Of a stretch of DNA of 64,000 nucleotides, positions 26,311 to 34,972 are shown one piece after another; positions within the stretch are counted from its first letter, which is position 1; each line of letters opens with the position of its first letter. The notes beneath the pieces were generated by a model that was given only the letters and a program-made list of their open reading frames with translations, did no database searches and was not told the origin of the DNA. Source of the stretch: an uncultured Lachnospiraceae bacterium (lineage in GTDB: Bacteria > Bacillota > Clostridia > Lachnospirales > Lachnospiraceae); NCBI GenBank assembly GCA_947176065.1, contig CAMWPB010000004.1, positions 53,078-117,077 on the forward strand, read 5' to 3'. A program made the position numbers and the translations under genes.

Positions 26311-27612
26311 ATGAAAGCGTACAATGTGATGACCAGAAAAGAACTCATGGCGCAGAAGACGGAGCTTGAAAGACAGTTTGCCGAGGCAAAGGGAAAAGGA
26401 TTACAGCTTGATATGTCGAGAGGCAAGCCGGAGCCGGCACAGCTCGATATGGGCATGGGTCTTATGGATGTTTTGAATTCCGATTCGGATATGAAATCCA
26501 TGGAGGGTGTGGATACGAGAAACTATGGCCTGATGGACGGCATCACGGAGGCGAAGCATCTGATGGCGGATGTGATGGATGTTCCGGCGGAGAACGTGAT
26601 CGTTTTTGGAAATTCCAGTCTTTCTATTATGTATGATATGGTTTCACGTTCCGTTACTCATGGTGTTATGGGAGCGGCCCCCTGGTGCAAACTGGATAAG
26701 GTTAAATTTTTGTGTCCCGTGCCGGGCTATGACAGACATTTTGCGATCACCCAACATTTTGGAATTGAGATGATACCGATTCCGATGACGCCCGACGGGC
26801 CGGATATGGATCTGGTGGAAAAGTATGTGTCAACGGATGCGGCTGTGAAGGGAATCTGGTGTGTACCCAAGTATTCCAACCCGCAGGGAATCACTTATTC
26901 CGATGAGACGGTGAAGCGGTTTGCGGCGCTTAGGCCGGCGGCGGAAGATTTCCGTATTTACTGGGATAACGCTTATGCAGTGCATCATCTTTACGAGGAT
27001 AAACAGGATACGCTTCTTGAGATTTTGAGTGAGTGTGAGAAAGCGGGCAATCCGGATATGGTTTATGAGTTTTGCTCTACCTCCAAAATCACTTTCTCGG
27101 GCGCGGGCATAGCAGCGATGGCTTCTTCACCGGCTAATCTGGCGGATATCAGGAAAACGCTGACGCTGCGGACAATCGGCTACGACAAGGTGAACCAGCT
27201 TCGCCACGCCAGATATTTTAAAAATCTGGAGGGAATGCTTGCCCAGATGAAGAGACACGCGGACATCATCAGACCTAAGTTCGAGGCGGTGCTTGCAGTT
27301 CTGGAGAAAGAACTTGGAGGCTTGGAAATCGGTGAGTGGACGAAACCGTTGGGCGGCTATTTCATTTCCTTTGAGGCGATGGAGGGCTGTGCGAAGGAGA
27401 TCGTGGCAAAGTGTAAGGAGCTCGGCGTAGTACTGACAGGCGCGGGTGCAACCTTCCCTTACGGAAAAGACCCGAAGGACAGCAATATCCGCATTGCACC
27501 TACCTATCCGACAGCGGAGGAGATGGCGCTGGCCACGGATGTGTTCGTTCTGTGCGTGAAGTTAGTCAGCGTAGAGAAGCTGCTGCAGGAGGCGGTTGCC
27601 CAGACTGCTTGA
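26311..27612 (+). CDS. Class I aminotransferase, aspartate aminotransferase subgroup Ic type
   Basis: PLP-dependent aminotransferase of 433 residues in the fold type I group. It resembles the Ic-type aspartate aminotransferases known from Corynebacterium (Aminotran_MocR-like family), not the common AspB. Visible features are LDMSRGKPEPAQLDMG at the N terminus, VPKYSNPQGITYSDE, YWDNAYAVHHL (with the PLP-binding Asp) and the lysine region CSTSKITFSGAG. The ATG at 26311 follows AGGAGGG; a longer in-frame extension is unlikely. It is separated by 82 bases from a Nudix gene. Confidence 0.88.
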   Translation: MKAYNVMTRKELMAQKTELERQFAEAKGKGLQLDMSRGKPEPAQLDMGMGLMDVLNSDSDMKSMEGVDTRNYGLMDGITEAKHLMADVMDVPAENVIVFGNSSLSIMYDMVSRSVTHGVMGAAPWCKLDKVKFLCPVPGYDRHFAITQHFGIEMIPIPMTPDGPDMDLVEKYVSTDAAVKGIWCVPKYSNPQGITYSDETVKRFAALRPAAEDFRIYWDNAYAVHHLYEDKQDTLLEILSECEKAGNPDMVYEFCSTSKITFSGAGIAAMASSPANLADIRKTLTLRTIGYDKVNQLRHARYFKNLEGMLAQMKRHADIIRPKFEAVLAVLEKELGGLEIGEWTKPLGGYFISFEAMEGCAKEIVAKCKELGVVLTGAGATFPYGKDPKDSNIRIAPTYPTAEEMALATDVFVLCVKLVSVEKLLQEAVAQTA

Positions 27613-27694
27613 AGGGAAGCGGGCGGACGGCCCGTTGGATAAAGGGTTTTTGATGTAGAATGAAATAACTGTTTGGGAAGAGGGTACAGATAAA

Positions 27695-28240
27695 ATGGCA
27701 GACAATCATTACGAGCGCTTAGGCAGGGAACTGGTTCACAAGGGCGCAATCATTGATTATTATCAGGATACGATCCGTGTGGAAAACGGAAATGTGGTCA
27801 AGTGGGATCTGATCGACCACAAGGGCGCGGCGGCTGTTGTGGCTGTGAAGGATGACGGGAAACTTCTGATGGTGAGACAGTACCGCAACGCGTTGGATCG
27901 TGAGACGCTGGAAATTCCGGCCGGCGGTTTAAACAGTGTGGATGAGCCGACGAAAGAGGCGGCGGCCAGGGAGCTTGAGGAAGAAACCGGCTATGTGGCG
28001 GGAAAACTGGAGCTTCTGCTGACGCTGCGGACGACAGTTGCCTTCTGCAACGAAAAGATAGATGTGTATCTGGCGACGGATTTGAAGCCCGGCCGCCAGC
28101 ATCTGGATGAGGATGAATTTTTGAATGCGGAAAGCCATGATCTTGACGAACTGGTGCAGATGATTTACGATTGCAAGATTCAGGACGGAAAGACAGTATC
28201 CGCGATTCTGGCATATTATAACAAAATAAACAGACATTAG
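27695..28240 (+). CDS. Nudix hydrolase, probable ADP-ribose pyrophosphatase
   Basis: Cytoplasmic Mg-dependent pyrophosphohydrolase of 181 residues. The Nudix box is complete: GGLNSVDEPTKEAAARELEE followed by ETGYVAG. Upstream residues YQDTIRVENGNVVKWDLIDH fit the NudF/ADP-ribose subgroup, which hydrolyses ADP-ribose and related sugars. It lies between an aminotransferase and a sulfatase-fold membrane protein; no functional link is evident. Confidence 0.9.
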   Translation: MADNHYERLGRELVHKGAIIDYYQDTIRVENGNVVKWDLIDHKGAAAVVAVKDDGKLLMVRQYRNALDRETLEIPAGGLNSVDEPTKEAAARELEEETGYVAGKLELLLTLRTTVAFCNEKIDVYLATDLKPGRQHLDEDEFLNAESHDLDELVQMIYDCKIQDGKTVSAILAYYNKINRH

Positions 28241-28261
28241 AGACAGGCTTGGGGAATTGTT

Positions 28262-29956
28262 ATGAACGGTAAAAAGAGGAAAACGGCGGAAGACTTCGGG
28301 GAGAATTTCAGACAGCTTAGACCGGCCTATGTGATCTGGTCCGCTTTTTGTTTTATGCTGTTTGTTTATGAGCCCCTGCTGATGTACAGCACCAATAAAA
28401 ATGATTTCTGGTTTGACTTCGGGATCATGATTTTTCCGACGCTGGTGATATTTGCACTGTTCCTGCTTGCAGGAGCAGTGCTTATTACCGCGTTTTATTT
28501 TATTGCAGACAGACTTTCAAAGGGAAAAGCAGGGCTGTACCAATGTGCGGTGACGGCCCTGTTTGTGGTTTTTCTGGCCACATATATGCAAGGGGTTTAT
28601 CTGAGCACGTCCCTGCCGGTGCTGACGGGAGAGACGATTGCGTGGGACCAGTATCTGAGGGAGGATCTGCTTACGTTGTTTCTCGGTGCGAGTCTGGAGA
28701 TAGCGGCGATTGCATTGATCGTGAAGTTTGGCACGGAGCCGTTAGTCAGATGGGAGGCCCGGATTTCGGCCGTCATCGTGGTTATGCTGCTGGCGGGGCT
28801 GCTGCCGCAGATGATTATGAACAACGCGTTTCAGAAAAAGGACGCCCTGATTACGACAAACGCCCATTTTAATGATGTATCATCGAATAAGAACTTTCTG
28901 ATCCTGCTGGTGGATGCGGTGGATGCCGACGGTTTCGAAGCGGTGCTGAAAAGCAATGAGACATACAGGGATGTTTTTAGGGATTTTACCTATTACTCCA
29001 ATACGGCGTCCGTGTATCCCTTCACCCGTGACAGTATGCCGCTGCTTTTGACGGGAGATGTGAACAGGAATGAGCAGGAGTTTAGCGCGTATGCCAGTGA
29101 AGCCTATAACAGTTCCCCGCTGCTTGAAAGATTAGATGCGGAAAACTATGATATGGGCATTTATATGGATGAGCCGGTCTGGTATGGGGAACGGCGGTTT
29201 CACATAACAAGTGATATTAAAAATGATATGGCATCGCCTTACGAGAATATGAATTTTGTCATGTATTTCAGGCAGGAGATGAAATACATCCTGTTTAAAT
29301 ATCTGCCCTACGCTTATAAACAGTATTCACGGATCGAGGGCTTCGACTTCGGTATGGCGCTGGAAATGTACAATTACCGGTACGACAGCGTGTACAACAT
29401 GATGCTTGAGAATCCGGAACTTGTGAAGACAGACCGGAATGTGTTTCAATTCGTACATGTGGAGGGAGCACATCTGCCTTTCGAGTGTGATAAGGATCTG
29501 AACCCGGTTGAAAAGGGAACCTATTCACAGAAGATTGAGGCAACGATCAAGGTAATTGATACGTGGCTTTCCAGACTGAAAAGTAATGATGCCTATGATA
29601 ACTCTGTGATTCTGATTATGGCGGATCACGGCTATTATGATGTGGATCACGACAGTTACGGGGAGGAGGTTCTGGAGCGCTTTCATCCGATTCTGCTGGT
29701 TAAAGGCAGACAGGAGAAGCATGAGCTTATTGAATCGGATGTACCCGTTTCCCATACGGATCTGATGGATGCCTATATGGAGCTGCTGGACGGGAAAAAG
29801 AGCGGCGAGATATTCCATGATATGGCTTCGGACAGAAAACGGCAGGTGATCTGGTATGAATACCGCAACGAGGAGCATATGGTGGAGTACGAGCTGGAAG
29901 GGAACCGCTTTGAACGGCAGGATTTTAAACCCACCGGCAGGGTTTTTGACAGGTAG
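28262..29956 (+). CDS. Membrane-anchored sulfatase/alkaline-phosphatase-fold protein
   Basis: Protein of 564 residues with about five N-terminal membrane helices (about 25-200) and a C-terminal sulfatase-superfamily domain. This resembles the architecture of LtaS and phosphoethanolamine transferases. The domain begins NFLILLVDAVDADGFE, has a candidate nucleophile region FTRDSMPLLLTGD, FVHVEGAHLPFE and the metal-binding VILIMADHGYYDVDHD. It may transfer or hydrolyse a phosphate-linked group on a cell-surface polymer. Substrate cannot be told. It starts 21 bases after the Nudix gene. Confidence 0.82.
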   Translation: MNGKKRKTAEDFGENFRQLRPAYVIWSAFCFMLFVYEPLLMYSTNKNDFWFDFGIMIFPTLVIFALFLLAGAVLITAFYFIADRLSKGKAGLYQCAVTALFVVFLATYMQGVYLSTSLPVLTGETIAWDQYLREDLLTLFLGASLEIAAIALIVKFGTEPLVRWEARISAVIVVMLLAGLLPQMIMNNAFQKKDALITTNAHFNDVSSNKNFLILLVDAVDADGFEAVLKSNETYRDVFRDFTYYSNTASVYPFTRDSMPLLLTGDVNRNEQEFSAYASEAYNSSPLLERLDAENYDMGIYMDEPVWYGERRFHITSDIKNDMASPYENMNFVMYFRQEMKYILFKYLPYAYKQYSRIEGFDFGMALEMYNYRYDSVYNMMLENPELVKTDRNVFQFVHVEGAHLPFECDKDLNPVEKGTYSQKIEATIKVIDTWLSRLKSNDAYDNSVILIMADHGYYDVDHDSYGEEVLERFHPILLVKGRQEKHELIESDVPVSHTDLMDAYMELLDGKKSGEIFHDMASDRKRQVIWYEYRNEEHMVEYELEGNRFERQDFKPTGRVFDR

Positions 29957-30039
29957 CATTTGTGGGAAGAAATGCTGTCATGCCTCGTCCTTTGCGGACA
30001 TATACTGTCCTATAGGAGCTTGGAAGAGGCGGTGTAATC

Positions 30040-30645
30040 TTGCGCAGGCAGTTTGGGATCAAAAACGGTTATCATATGGCGTATCTGTTTATGATCGGTC
30101 TTTTTATGGGAATCCTGTTTGTCAATCTGGGACATGATACCTGGATCAGCAACGGCAGCCTGTTGGGGGCGGAGATGATGAACAGACTGAAAAACAGCAG
30201 ACCGGCGGGAGAGGGGCTGGTGGGATATATTCTCAGACACCGTCTCTTTGCGGGCTGCCTTTTATGTCTGGTCTCCACGACGCTGATAGGGATGCCGTTT
30301 CTTTGTGCCTATATTTGTTATATGGGGATTTCGGCGGGGTGCCTGTTGTCGGTGGCGGTAGTCCGTTACGGGATCCGGGGGCTTCTGTTTGTTGCTGCCG
30401 TTTTATTCCCGCAGGCGCTGCTGCTGGTTCCGGCTTATATTCTGCTCTTTTTCTGGGCGGCGGATGTAAACCGGACGCTCTATGCGCCGAGAACGCAGTT
30501 GGAGGGATATGAGCGGTTCAGCAGCCGTTTCTATTTGAGAAAGGGCGCGCAGATCATCGCTATTATGGCAGTTGTCATAATGGGATGCCTGTTGGAGAGT
30601 TATGTCAATCCAGGCATTCTGCATTTCGTCCTGAAACTCTTCTAA
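30040..30645 (+). CDS. spoIIM: Stage II sporulation protein M
   Basis: Membrane protein of about 201 residues. SpoIIM, with SpoIID and SpoIIP, forms the peptidoglycan-remodelling complex that drives engulfment of the forespore. The sequence shows five hydrophobic segments and the family pattern around SCxxGxxMGI (YICYMGISAGCLLSVAV). The reading frame opens with TTG at 30040 after a weak GAGGCGGTG site; no better ATG near the N terminus keeps the first helix. It precedes a XerD-type recombinase, a frequent neighbour in Clostridia. Confidence 0.88.
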   Translation: MRRQFGIKNGYHMAYLFMIGLFMGILFVNLGHDTWISNGSLLGAEMMNRLKNSRPAGEGLVGYILRHRLFAGCLLCLVSTTLIGMPFLCAYICYMGISAGCLLSVAVVRYGIRGLLFVAAVLFPQALLLVPAYILLFFWAADVNRTLYAPRTQLEGYERFSSRFYLRKGAQIIAIMAVVIMGCLLESYVNPGILHFVLKLF

Positions 30646-30762
30646 AAAATTTTTTTATTCTATATTTTCAAGATGTAGTAGACATAAAATCATATATGGA
30701 CGATATGTTGTGCTTCAAGTGAAAATGGGCGCAAAGGCCCGTAAAATCAAGAGAAATTCCAT

Positions 30763-30791
30763 TTGCTTTTCTAAAAAAATCTGATTATAAT
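30763..30791 (+). promoter_or_regulatory. Sigma-A promoter upstream of xerD
   Basis: TTGCTT at 30763-30768 and TATAAT at 30786-30791, 17-base spacer. It gives a leader of about 55 bases before the recombinase ATG at 30853. Confidence 0.75.
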
Positions 30792-30852
30792 GGTACTCAG
30801 ACAGTGGTTTGATTTACATAAAGAGAACGCACAGGGAAGGGCCTCCGAGTAA

Positions 30853-31737
30853 ATGGAAAAAGAGATTGGCGCATTTATCACATATTTACATAATGTAAAA
30901 AATACCTCCGAAAATACGGAAATGTCTTATAGAAGGGATCTGGAGAAGGTATCGCATTTTATGGAGGCGAGAGGCATCCATGAGACGAAGGATGTGAAGG
31001 CGCAGGATCTGACGGACTATGTGAAGTTTTTGGAGGACAGTAAGTTTGCGGCGGCTACGGTTTCCCGTAATATTGCATCCCTGAAAGCGTTCTATCATTA
31101 TATGGTGCAGGAAGGACAGGTGGAGGAGGATATCTCCGATAAGCTAAAAGCGCCTAAGATTGAGAAAAAAGCGCCGGAAATTATGTCGCCGGACGAGGTG
31201 GTCCGGCTTTTGGAACAGCCTTCGGGGAGCAGCCCCAAGGAAATCCGTGACAAGGCGATGTTAGAGCTTCTCTACGCCACGGGAATCCGTGTGACAGAGT
31301 TAATTTCGCTGAACCTTTCCGATGTGAATATGCAGATGAGTTTCATTCTCTGCCGCGACCGCAATAAGGAGAGGATCATTCCCTTCGGCGCGGCGGCCAA
31401 GAACGCGATGGCCAGATATCTTGACGGGACCAGAGAGGAAATGCTTGAGAATAAAAAGTCGGAGGTGCTGTTTGCAAACTGCTCCGGGCAGCCTATGAGC
31501 AGGCAGGGGTTCTGGAAGCTGATCAAGCATTACGCGAAGAAAGCGGATATTCAGGCCGATATTACGCCCCACACGCTGCGCCATTCTTTCGCGGCGCATC
31601 TGGTGGAGAACGGCGCGGATCTTCGGAGTGTGCAGGAGATGCTGGGACACTCCGATATCTCTACAACGCAGATTTACGCGAACCTGAACCACAATCATAT
31701 CAGAGAGGTATACGCCAAGGCGCACCCGCGGGGATGA
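30853..31737 (+). CDS. xerD: Site-specific tyrosine recombinase XerD
   Basis: Recombinase of 294 residues that resolves chromosome dimers at dif. The N-terminal SAM-like domain spans about 1-90. All catalytic residues are present: Arg146 in ATGIRVTEL, Lys172, His240 and Arg243 in HTLRHSFAAHL, His266 in LGHSDIS, and the nucleophile Tyr275. Location after spoIIM and length match XerD of Firmicutes. No mobile element flanks it, supporting a housekeeping role. Confidence 0.92.
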   Translation: MEKEIGAFITYLHNVKNTSENTEMSYRRDLEKVSHFMEARGIHETKDVKAQDLTDYVKFLEDSKFAAATVSRNIASLKAFYHYMVQEGQVEEDISDKLKAPKIEKKAPEIMSPDEVVRLLEQPSGSSPKEIRDKAMLELLYATGIRVTELISLNLSDVNMQMSFILCRDRNKERIIPFGAAAKNAMARYLDGTREEMLENKKSEVLFANCSGQPMSRQGFWKLIKHYAKKADIQADITPHTLRHSFAAHLVENGADLRSVQEMLGHSDISTTQIYANLNHNHIREVYAKAHPRG

Positions 31738-31787
31738 GGAGGAAAACGCGCTTTTCGTTTCTATAGGAAATTGCGACAGTGTAAACC

Positions 31788-31841
31788 ATTCAGGGAGAAT
31801 GCGGAGCATTCTCTGAATCGAGCGCCCGGGCGCTCGATTTT
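31788..31841. terminator. Bidirectional terminator region between xerD and the MATE gene
   Basis: Two adjacent hairpins: ATTCAGGGAGAATGC with GCATTCTCTGAAT (31788-31818), and CGAGCGCCC with GGGCGCTCG (31819-31836) followed by ATTTTT. It would stop plus-strand transcription from xerD; the reverse direction lacks a strong T run. Confidence 0.75.
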
Positions 31842-33178
31842 TATATATAGTGATACTTCCCGCGCTTTGCAAACAGGAAAGCGGCCGAGAGCACACAGGC
31901 GAACACCTCCGCTACGGTGATAGCCCACCAGATGCCGTCCACGTCGAAAAACAGCGGCAGGATCAGCACGGCTGCGGTCTGGAAAATCAGCGTACGCATA
32001 AACGATATGGCTGCCGAAATCGCGCCGTTGTTGAGGGCGGTAAAAAAGGAGGAAGCGAAAATGTTAAATCCGGCCAGAAGGAAGGAAAAAGCAAACAGCC
32101 GGAATGCGTGGCATGTCAGCGCAAACAGTTCCACGTCATAGCCTACGAATATATTAGAGAGCCGGGCGGCAAGCAGGAAAGCGGCGGCGGTCAGTACAAT
32201 GCTTGTGCCGGTCATCAGCAGTACGCTCTTTTTCAGCATATTTTTCAGTTCTTCATAATTACCAGCGCCGTAGTGGTAGCTGATGATGGGTGCGGCGCCG
32301 ATGGCATAGCCGATGTAGATGGCGATAAAGATAAATTGCACGTACATCAGCACGCCGTATGCCGATACGCCGTTTTCTCCGATGTATCGTAAAAGCTGGA
32401 AATTATAAATCATGCTGACAACGGAGGAAGATATGTTGCTCATCAGCTCCGAGGATCCGTTGGCACAGGCCTGCAGAATCGGCTTTATTTCCAGCTTCGT
32501 CCGGGTGAGCCGCAGGAGGCTGGTGTTGGGACGGATAAAATAGAGCAGGGGGAGAATGCCGCCCACACACTGGCTGATGCCGGTGGCAAGGGCAGCCCCG
32601 GCCACACCCCAGCGGAATACGCCCACAAAGAGTGCGTCCAGAAGCATATTGGTTACGCCTGCGCTTATGGTTGCCGCAAGACCCAGCTTCGGTCTTTCCG
32701 CCGCAATCAGAAAGCTCTGAAAGACATTCTGCAGCATAAACGCGGCGATGAAGAAGAACACAATGCGGCCGTAAACGACACAGTCCTCCATCATTTCAGG
32801 CGTTGCCCCCAGAAATGACGCCATAGGCCGCGTAAAAAGAATACCGACAACCGACAGGATTATTCCGAGAAGAATTGTCAGATAAACCATTATGGAAAAA
32901 TAGCGGTTTGCCTTTTCGCGGTCACCCGTGCCGAGCACAAGAGAGACAAGGGCGGTGCCGCCGGTGCCGATCATAAAGCCCATGCCGCCAAGAATCATGA
33001 TAAAGGGAAAAATCAGATTGAGGGAGGCAAAGGCGGTCTTTCCGGCGAAATTGGACACAAAGAAACCGTCCACTACGCCATAGATAGAGGTAAATACCAT
33101 CATGACGATGGAGGGCAGGGTAAACCGAAGCAGTTTGTTGTAAGTAAAGTGGTCTGATAATTGGATGGTTGCTTTCAT
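31841..33178 (-). CDS. MATE-family multidrug/solute exporter
   Basis: Integral membrane protein of 445 residues with about twelve hydrophobic segments in the NorM/DinF pattern; it exports cationic compounds using an ion gradient. The opening FTYNKLLRFTLPSIVMMVFT and the internal GTGGTALVSLVLGTGD loop are typical. It follows the MarR-family gene by about 50 bases on the same strand. That regulator therefore probably controls it, as in the mepR/mepA arrangement. The transported substrate is unknown. An AAGGAAA site precedes the ATG. Confidence 0.88.
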   Translation of the reverse strand: MKATIQLSDHFTYNKLLRFTLPSIVMMVFTSIYGVVDGFFVSNFAGKTAFASLNLIFPFIMILGGMGFMIGTGGTALVSLVLGTGDREKANRYFSIMVYLTILLGIILSVVGILFTRPMASFLGATPEMMEDCVVYGRIVFFFIAAFMLQNVFQSFLIAAERPKLGLAATISAGVTNMLLDALFVGVFRWGVAGAALATGISQCVGGILPLLYFIRPNTSLLRLTRTKLEIKPILQACANGSSELMSNISSSVVSMIYNFQLLRYIGENGVSAYGVLMYVQFIFIAIYIGYAIGAAPIISYHYGAGNYEELKNMLKKSVLLMTGTSIVLTAAAFLLAARLSNIFVGYDVELFALTCHAFRLFAFSFLLAGFNIFASSFFTALNNGAISAAISFMRTLIFQTAAVLILPLFFDVDGIWWAITVAEVFACVLSAAFLFAKRGKYHYI

Positions 33179-33228
33179 AGCTTATGATTTCCTTTTTTTA
33201 AATTTATATATGTGATGAAAATAGATTC

Positions 33229-33669
33229 CTATTTCAGGTGCTGCAGGCGCTTTCTGAAATCCTGTAAATACCGTTCGGTCAGCGCCAGATATTGCTTGAC
33301 CTCTTCCTCTGCCCACGAGGCAAAAATGTCATTTTCCATTTCCATGATTTTCCCGGCGGTCCGTTCAGCCAGCTTACGTCCCTCTGCGGTGAGACAGACA
33401 GTCTTGTTTTTGCCGTCTGCGTTTTCCAGATAAATAACACCCGTCGCCTCCAGCCTGCGCAGAGCGGAGTTGACGGTCTGCTTGCTGATGCCGGCGCTGC
33501 GGCATATATCCCGGAGCGGGCAGGAATCTCCCGAGTCGCAGATGGTATAGAGAATGATCATGGAGCTGTGGGGAAGCCCTAATCTGGCGGAGGCCTCATG
33601 GTAGGCGGCGTCCGTTTCGCTCAGCAAATAATTGAACCGTCGCAGTTCTTTTGAAAAATCTTTGGTCAT
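33229..33669 (-). CDS. MarR-family repressor
   Basis: Winged-helix regulator of 146 residues. The DNA-binding region reads CPLRDICRSAGISKQTVNSA, then LRRLEATGVIYLENADGKNKT, typical of MarR recognition helix and wing. It precedes and is probably co-transcribed with the MATE exporter gene. Its promoter carries two matching palindromes (33737-33750 and 33765-33778), fitting autorepression relieved by a drug-like ligand. A good AGGAGAG site precedes the ATG. Confidence 0.9.
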   Translation of the reverse strand: MTKDFSKELRRFNYLLSETDAAYHEASARLGLPHSSMIILYTICDSGDSCPLRDICRSAGISKQTVNSALRRLEATGVIYLENADGKNKTVCLTAEGRKLAERTAGKIMEMENDIFASWAEEEVKQYLALTERYLQDFRKRLQHLK

Positions 33670-33736
33670 GTCAGCTCTCCTAATTTATAGAAAACACGGC
33701 ACTGTGCGCCGGAGTTTACGGTGCATACTGCAAATA

Positions 33737-33787
33737 GTATGAAATCGTACTGAGAACGAGTATAGTATGATTTCATACCAAAGTCAA
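33737..33787 (-). promoter_or_regulatory. marR promoter with two palindromic operators
   Basis: On the minus strand, TTGACT (33782-33787) and TATACT (33759-33764) are spaced by 17 bases. The perfect palindrome GTATGATTTCATAC (33765-33778) fills that spacer. A second, imperfect copy, GTATGAAATCGTAC (33737-33750), lies downstream of the transcription start. Their centres are 28 bases apart. Confidence 0.8.
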
Positions 33788-33790
33788 GAC

Positions 33791-33820
33791 AAAAAATGCG
33801 CCCCGTAAAGTGGGGCGCAA
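33791..33820 (-). terminator. Intrinsic terminator of the DAHP synthase gene
   Basis: On the minus strand, the stem TGCGCCCC with GGGGCGCA is followed by six T, 16 bases after the stop codon. Confidence 0.9.
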
Positions 33821-33836
33821 ATGTCAGTTATCTGCT

Positions 33837-34865
33837 TTATTCATATTCCGCAATATCGTAAATCAGCCGCTCCGACGCCTCCCATCCAAGGCAGGGGTCG
33901 GTGATGGACTTGCCGTAAACGCCTTCGCCGATTTTCTGGCATCCCTCTTCGATATAGCTTTCGATCATGACGCCTTTGACCATACTGTGAATATCCTTGT
34001 TTAACCTCCGGCTGTGCATAACCTCCTTGACGATGCGGATCTGCTGTTCGTACTCCTTATTGGAGTTGTTGTGGTTTGCGTCGATGACGCAGGCAGGATT
34101 GACCAGATCGTAATCCTGATACAGCATGTACAGGGTGTTTAAGTCTTCATAGTGGTAATTCGGAAGGCTTCTGCCGTGCTTGTTCACAGAACCGCGCAGT
34201 ACTGCGTGGGCCAGCGGATTGCCACCCGTGCTGACTTCATAGCCCCGGTAGGTGAAATCGTGGGGATGCTGCGCCGCGTAGATGGAGTTGAGCATCACGG
34301 AGAGGGTGCCGCTGGTGGGATTCTTCATCCCGGCGGGCACGTCGAAGCCGCTGACGGTCATGCGGTGCTGCTGGTCCTCCACGGAGCGCGCACCGATGGC
34401 CACATAGGAGAGAATGTCCTCCACATAGCCCCAGTTGTCTGGGTAGAGCATCTCGTCGGCGGCGGTCAGCCCGGTTTCTTCAATGGCGCGGATATGCATT
34501 TTGCGCATGGCGATCAGGCCGCTTGTAAAATCGGGTTTCTTCTCCGGGTCGGGCTGGCTTACGATGCCTTTATAGCCTTCGCCCGTGGTGCGGGGCTTAT
34601 TGGTATAAATCCGGGGAACCAGAATCAGCTTGTCCTTTACTTTTTCGTTGACACGGGCAAGTCGGTTTACATAATCACAGACCGCCTCCTCATTGTCGGC
34701 GGAGCAGGGGCCGATGATCACGATAAATTTTTTGCTTTTACCGGTAATGACGTCCCGGATCTCGATATCCCGTTCTCTCTTGACCTCCACCAGATGCGCG
34801 GGCATGGGGAAACGCTCGCGGATCTCATCGGGCGTGGGTAGTTTTGCTACATATTGAAATGACAT
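33837..34865 (-). CDS. aroF: 3-deoxy-7-phosphoheptulonate (DAHP) synthase, AroF/G/H type
   Basis: First enzyme of the shikimate pathway, condensing phosphoenolpyruvate and erythrose 4-phosphate. The 342-residue protein is of the metal-dependent class I alpha family. It shows IIGPCSADN, PRIYTNKPRTTGEGYKG, the SVEDQQHRM catalytic region, RGSVNKHGRSLPNY and VIDANHNNSNK. The start at 34865 has a GGAGGT site; a much longer upstream extension in the same frame has no family similarity and was excluded. It stands alone with its own terminator. Feedback inhibition type cannot be inferred reliably. Confidence 0.93.
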   Translation of the reverse strand: MSFQYVAKLPTPDEIRERFPMPAHLVEVKRERDIEIRDVITGKSKKFIVIIGPCSADNEEAVCDYVNRLARVNEKVKDKLILVPRIYTNKPRTTGEGYKGIVSQPDPEKKPDFTSGLIAMRKMHIRAIEETGLTAADEMLYPDNWGYVEDILSYVAIGARSVEDQQHRMTVSGFDVPAGMKNPTSGTLSVMLNSIYAAQHPHDFTYRGYEVSTGGNPLAHAVLRGSVNKHGRSLPNYHYEDLNTLYMLYQDYDLVNPACVIDANHNNSNKEYEQQIRIVKEVMHSRRLNKDIHSMVKGVMIESYIEEGCQKIGEGVYGKSITDPCLGWEASERLIYDIAEYE

Positions 34866-34972
34866 GGTTACCTCCCGACAGAAACGGTTAGTTTCGTCTT
34901 TATCATAAATTTTCGTTTCTCTGGCAAAAACACATATATTATAGTATATTGGGTAAAGAAGTACAAGAAGAA

